From Duncaniella muricolitica (GTDB lineage Bacteria; Bacteroidota; Bacteroidia; Bacteroidales; Muribaculaceae), in NCBI GenBank assembly GCA_025808375.1, contig CP061009.1, positions 1 through 64,000 on the forward strand: a DNA stretch of 64,000 nt, given 5' to 3'. The notes under the pieces are model-generated. The model did no database searches. It had not been told where the DNA came from and saw only the letters and a program-made list of their open reading frames with translations. Of this stretch, positions 63,206 through 64,000 are shown piece by piece. A program made the position numbers and the translations under genes. Every line of letters begins with the position of its first letter. Position 1 is the first letter of the stretch.

Positions 63206-63908
63206 CGAGGAAACCATATCCGAGGCCCGACTTGTTGACCAGATTGCGCGAATAGGCCGAGAGCTTTTTGCGCAGACGTGAGATGTTTACGTCGACAAGG
63301 CGCGGGTTGTTAAACACCTCGCCGGGCCATGCCGCCGCGAATATCTCTTCGCGTGTGAACATCTTGTTGCGTGAGCGCAGCAGCAGTGTGAGTATTGAAA
63401 ATTCGGTGGGTGACAGCGATACCGACTCTCCGTCAATAAGCAGACCGTGCGAGTCGATGTTGAGTATGAGAGTGCGATATTCGATGGTGCGCAGATTGGC
63501 GGCGGGAGCCATATTGCGGTGTCGTCGCAACACCGAGCGCACTCGCGCCAGCATCTCGCGCAGGGAGAACGGACGCACTATGTAGTCGTCGGCTCCGGCG
63601 TTGAGGCCTTGTATGATGTCGTTTTCGCCGTCACGCACGGTGCAGAACATCACAGGCACAGCACATGTGACGGGGTCGTCCTTGATGCGTTCGAGCAGTT
63701 CAAACCCGTCAATCTCGCCCGGCAGCTCCACTTCCGATATGACGAGCGCGTATCGGTCAAGCGGCAACATCAGAGCCTGGCTTGCGTCAGATACGGTCTG
63801 TACGCCATAGCCTTCGCTCTGAAGATTCTCAGATAGCAATGACAGTATGGTCGGGTCGTTATCTACGATGAGTATTTGCGGGGAAGATATGTTAGAATGT
63901 GTGTTCAC
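63195..63908 (-). CDS. OmpR-family response regulator with altered receiver residues
   Basis: 237 residues from GTG 63908. Receiver (about 12-125) keeps the acidic pair (ILIVDNDPT), but the position of the phospho-acceptor Asp reads ALVISEVELPG (Glu), and the conserved Lys of KPF is Arg (YIVRPF). C-terminal winged helix (about 140-235): YRTLILNIDSHGLLIDGESV, LSPTEFSILTLLLRSRNKMF and a recognition helix VDVNISRLRKKL. The open frame reaches 63965 but a promoter lies across that region. No histidine kinase gene is in the window. Confidence 0.9.
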   Translation of the reverse strand: MNTHSNISSPQILIVDNDPTILSLLSENLQSEGYGVQTVSDASQALMLPLDRYALVISEVELPGEIDGFELLERIKDDPVTCAVPVMFCTVRDGENDIIQGLNAGADDYIVRPFSLREMLARVRSVLRRHRNMAPAANLRTIEYRTLILNIDSHGLLIDGESVSLSPTEFSILTLLLRSRNKMFTREEIFAAAWPGEVFNNPRLVDVNISRLRKKLSAYSRNLVNKSGLGYGFLDEI

Positions 63909-63913
63909 AACTG

Positions 63914-63944
63914 CAAATGTACAAAATGTGCGAAATATCGGCAA
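63914..63944 (-). promoter_or_regulatory. Response-regulator promoter
   Basis: Minus strand TTG (63942-63944), 20-bp spacer, TACATTTG (63914-63921). The predicted start point coincides with the GTG at 63906-63908, so the mRNA may be leaderless. Confidence 0.65.
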
Positions 63945-64000
63945 ATGAGTAACTGAATTGTGCATGCTTTGTAATGGAATTGTAATTATACAACACCCGA

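Overview
The window is a stretch of Bacteroidales chromosome, probably a gut Muribaculaceae-type organism. This rests on Bacteroidetes promoters (TTG, 19-20 bp, TAnnTTTG) before many genes, no clear Shine-Dalgarno sites, DUF3078/DUF4491/DUF2795 proteins, BIG2 surface proteins with a C-terminal sorting-like tail, and a dcw cluster of Bacteroidetes type. The genus is inference.

Layout. 1-8.7 kb: division/wall cluster ftsW-murG-murC-ftsQ-(four-helix-bundle insertion)-ftsA-ftsZ, then a DUF2795 gene with its own promoter and terminator. 8.67-26.75 kb: an integrative element of about 17.9 kb, lower in G+C, inserted at the 3' end of the DUF2795 gene. Its ends are about 93% identical 165-bp direct repeats that duplicate the gene's last codons and terminator. 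It carries a tyrosine integrase at the left, a serine recombinase and a small HTH protein at the right, a primase-like gene broken by two in-frame TAG codons, and about 13 kb of mostly unrecognised cargo. The cargo includes a DprA-like protein, an alpha/beta hydrolase fusion and two DUF285 repeat proteins, and it is served by near-identical promoter/leader modules.

26.8-49.4 kb: a surface-protein remnant, fprA, guaD, purN, a BIG2 protein, dnaX, an AI-2E family permease, rhlE, a DUF3078 protein, two small exported proteins, DUF4491, a REP-associated transposase unit, an MNT/HEPN remnant pair, a second BIG2 protein, leuS and nadA. A dispersed palindromic repeat family fills many of the gaps. 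49.4-50.0 kb is an AT-rich gap where strand composition flips from C-rich to G-rich on the top strand, making it a candidate replication origin. 50-53 kb: a GntR/YtrA-like ABC operon with a 26-bp perfect palindrome at its start site. 53-64 kb: manA, a capsid-like gene frameshifted at a G8 tract, a 79-bp tandem repeat array, a Q/P-rich protein, a CE2-like esterase, an M48 protease, metH, rnhB and an atypical response regulator.

Most promising unknown: the element's cargo. Two adjacent modules repeat the same promoter, paired 19-bp direct repeats and leader; a third unit has the promoter and paired repeats only, and a separate leader copy lies nearby without a gene. This looks like a co-regulated set of exchangeable gene cassettes around a DprA-family sensor and repeat proteins.
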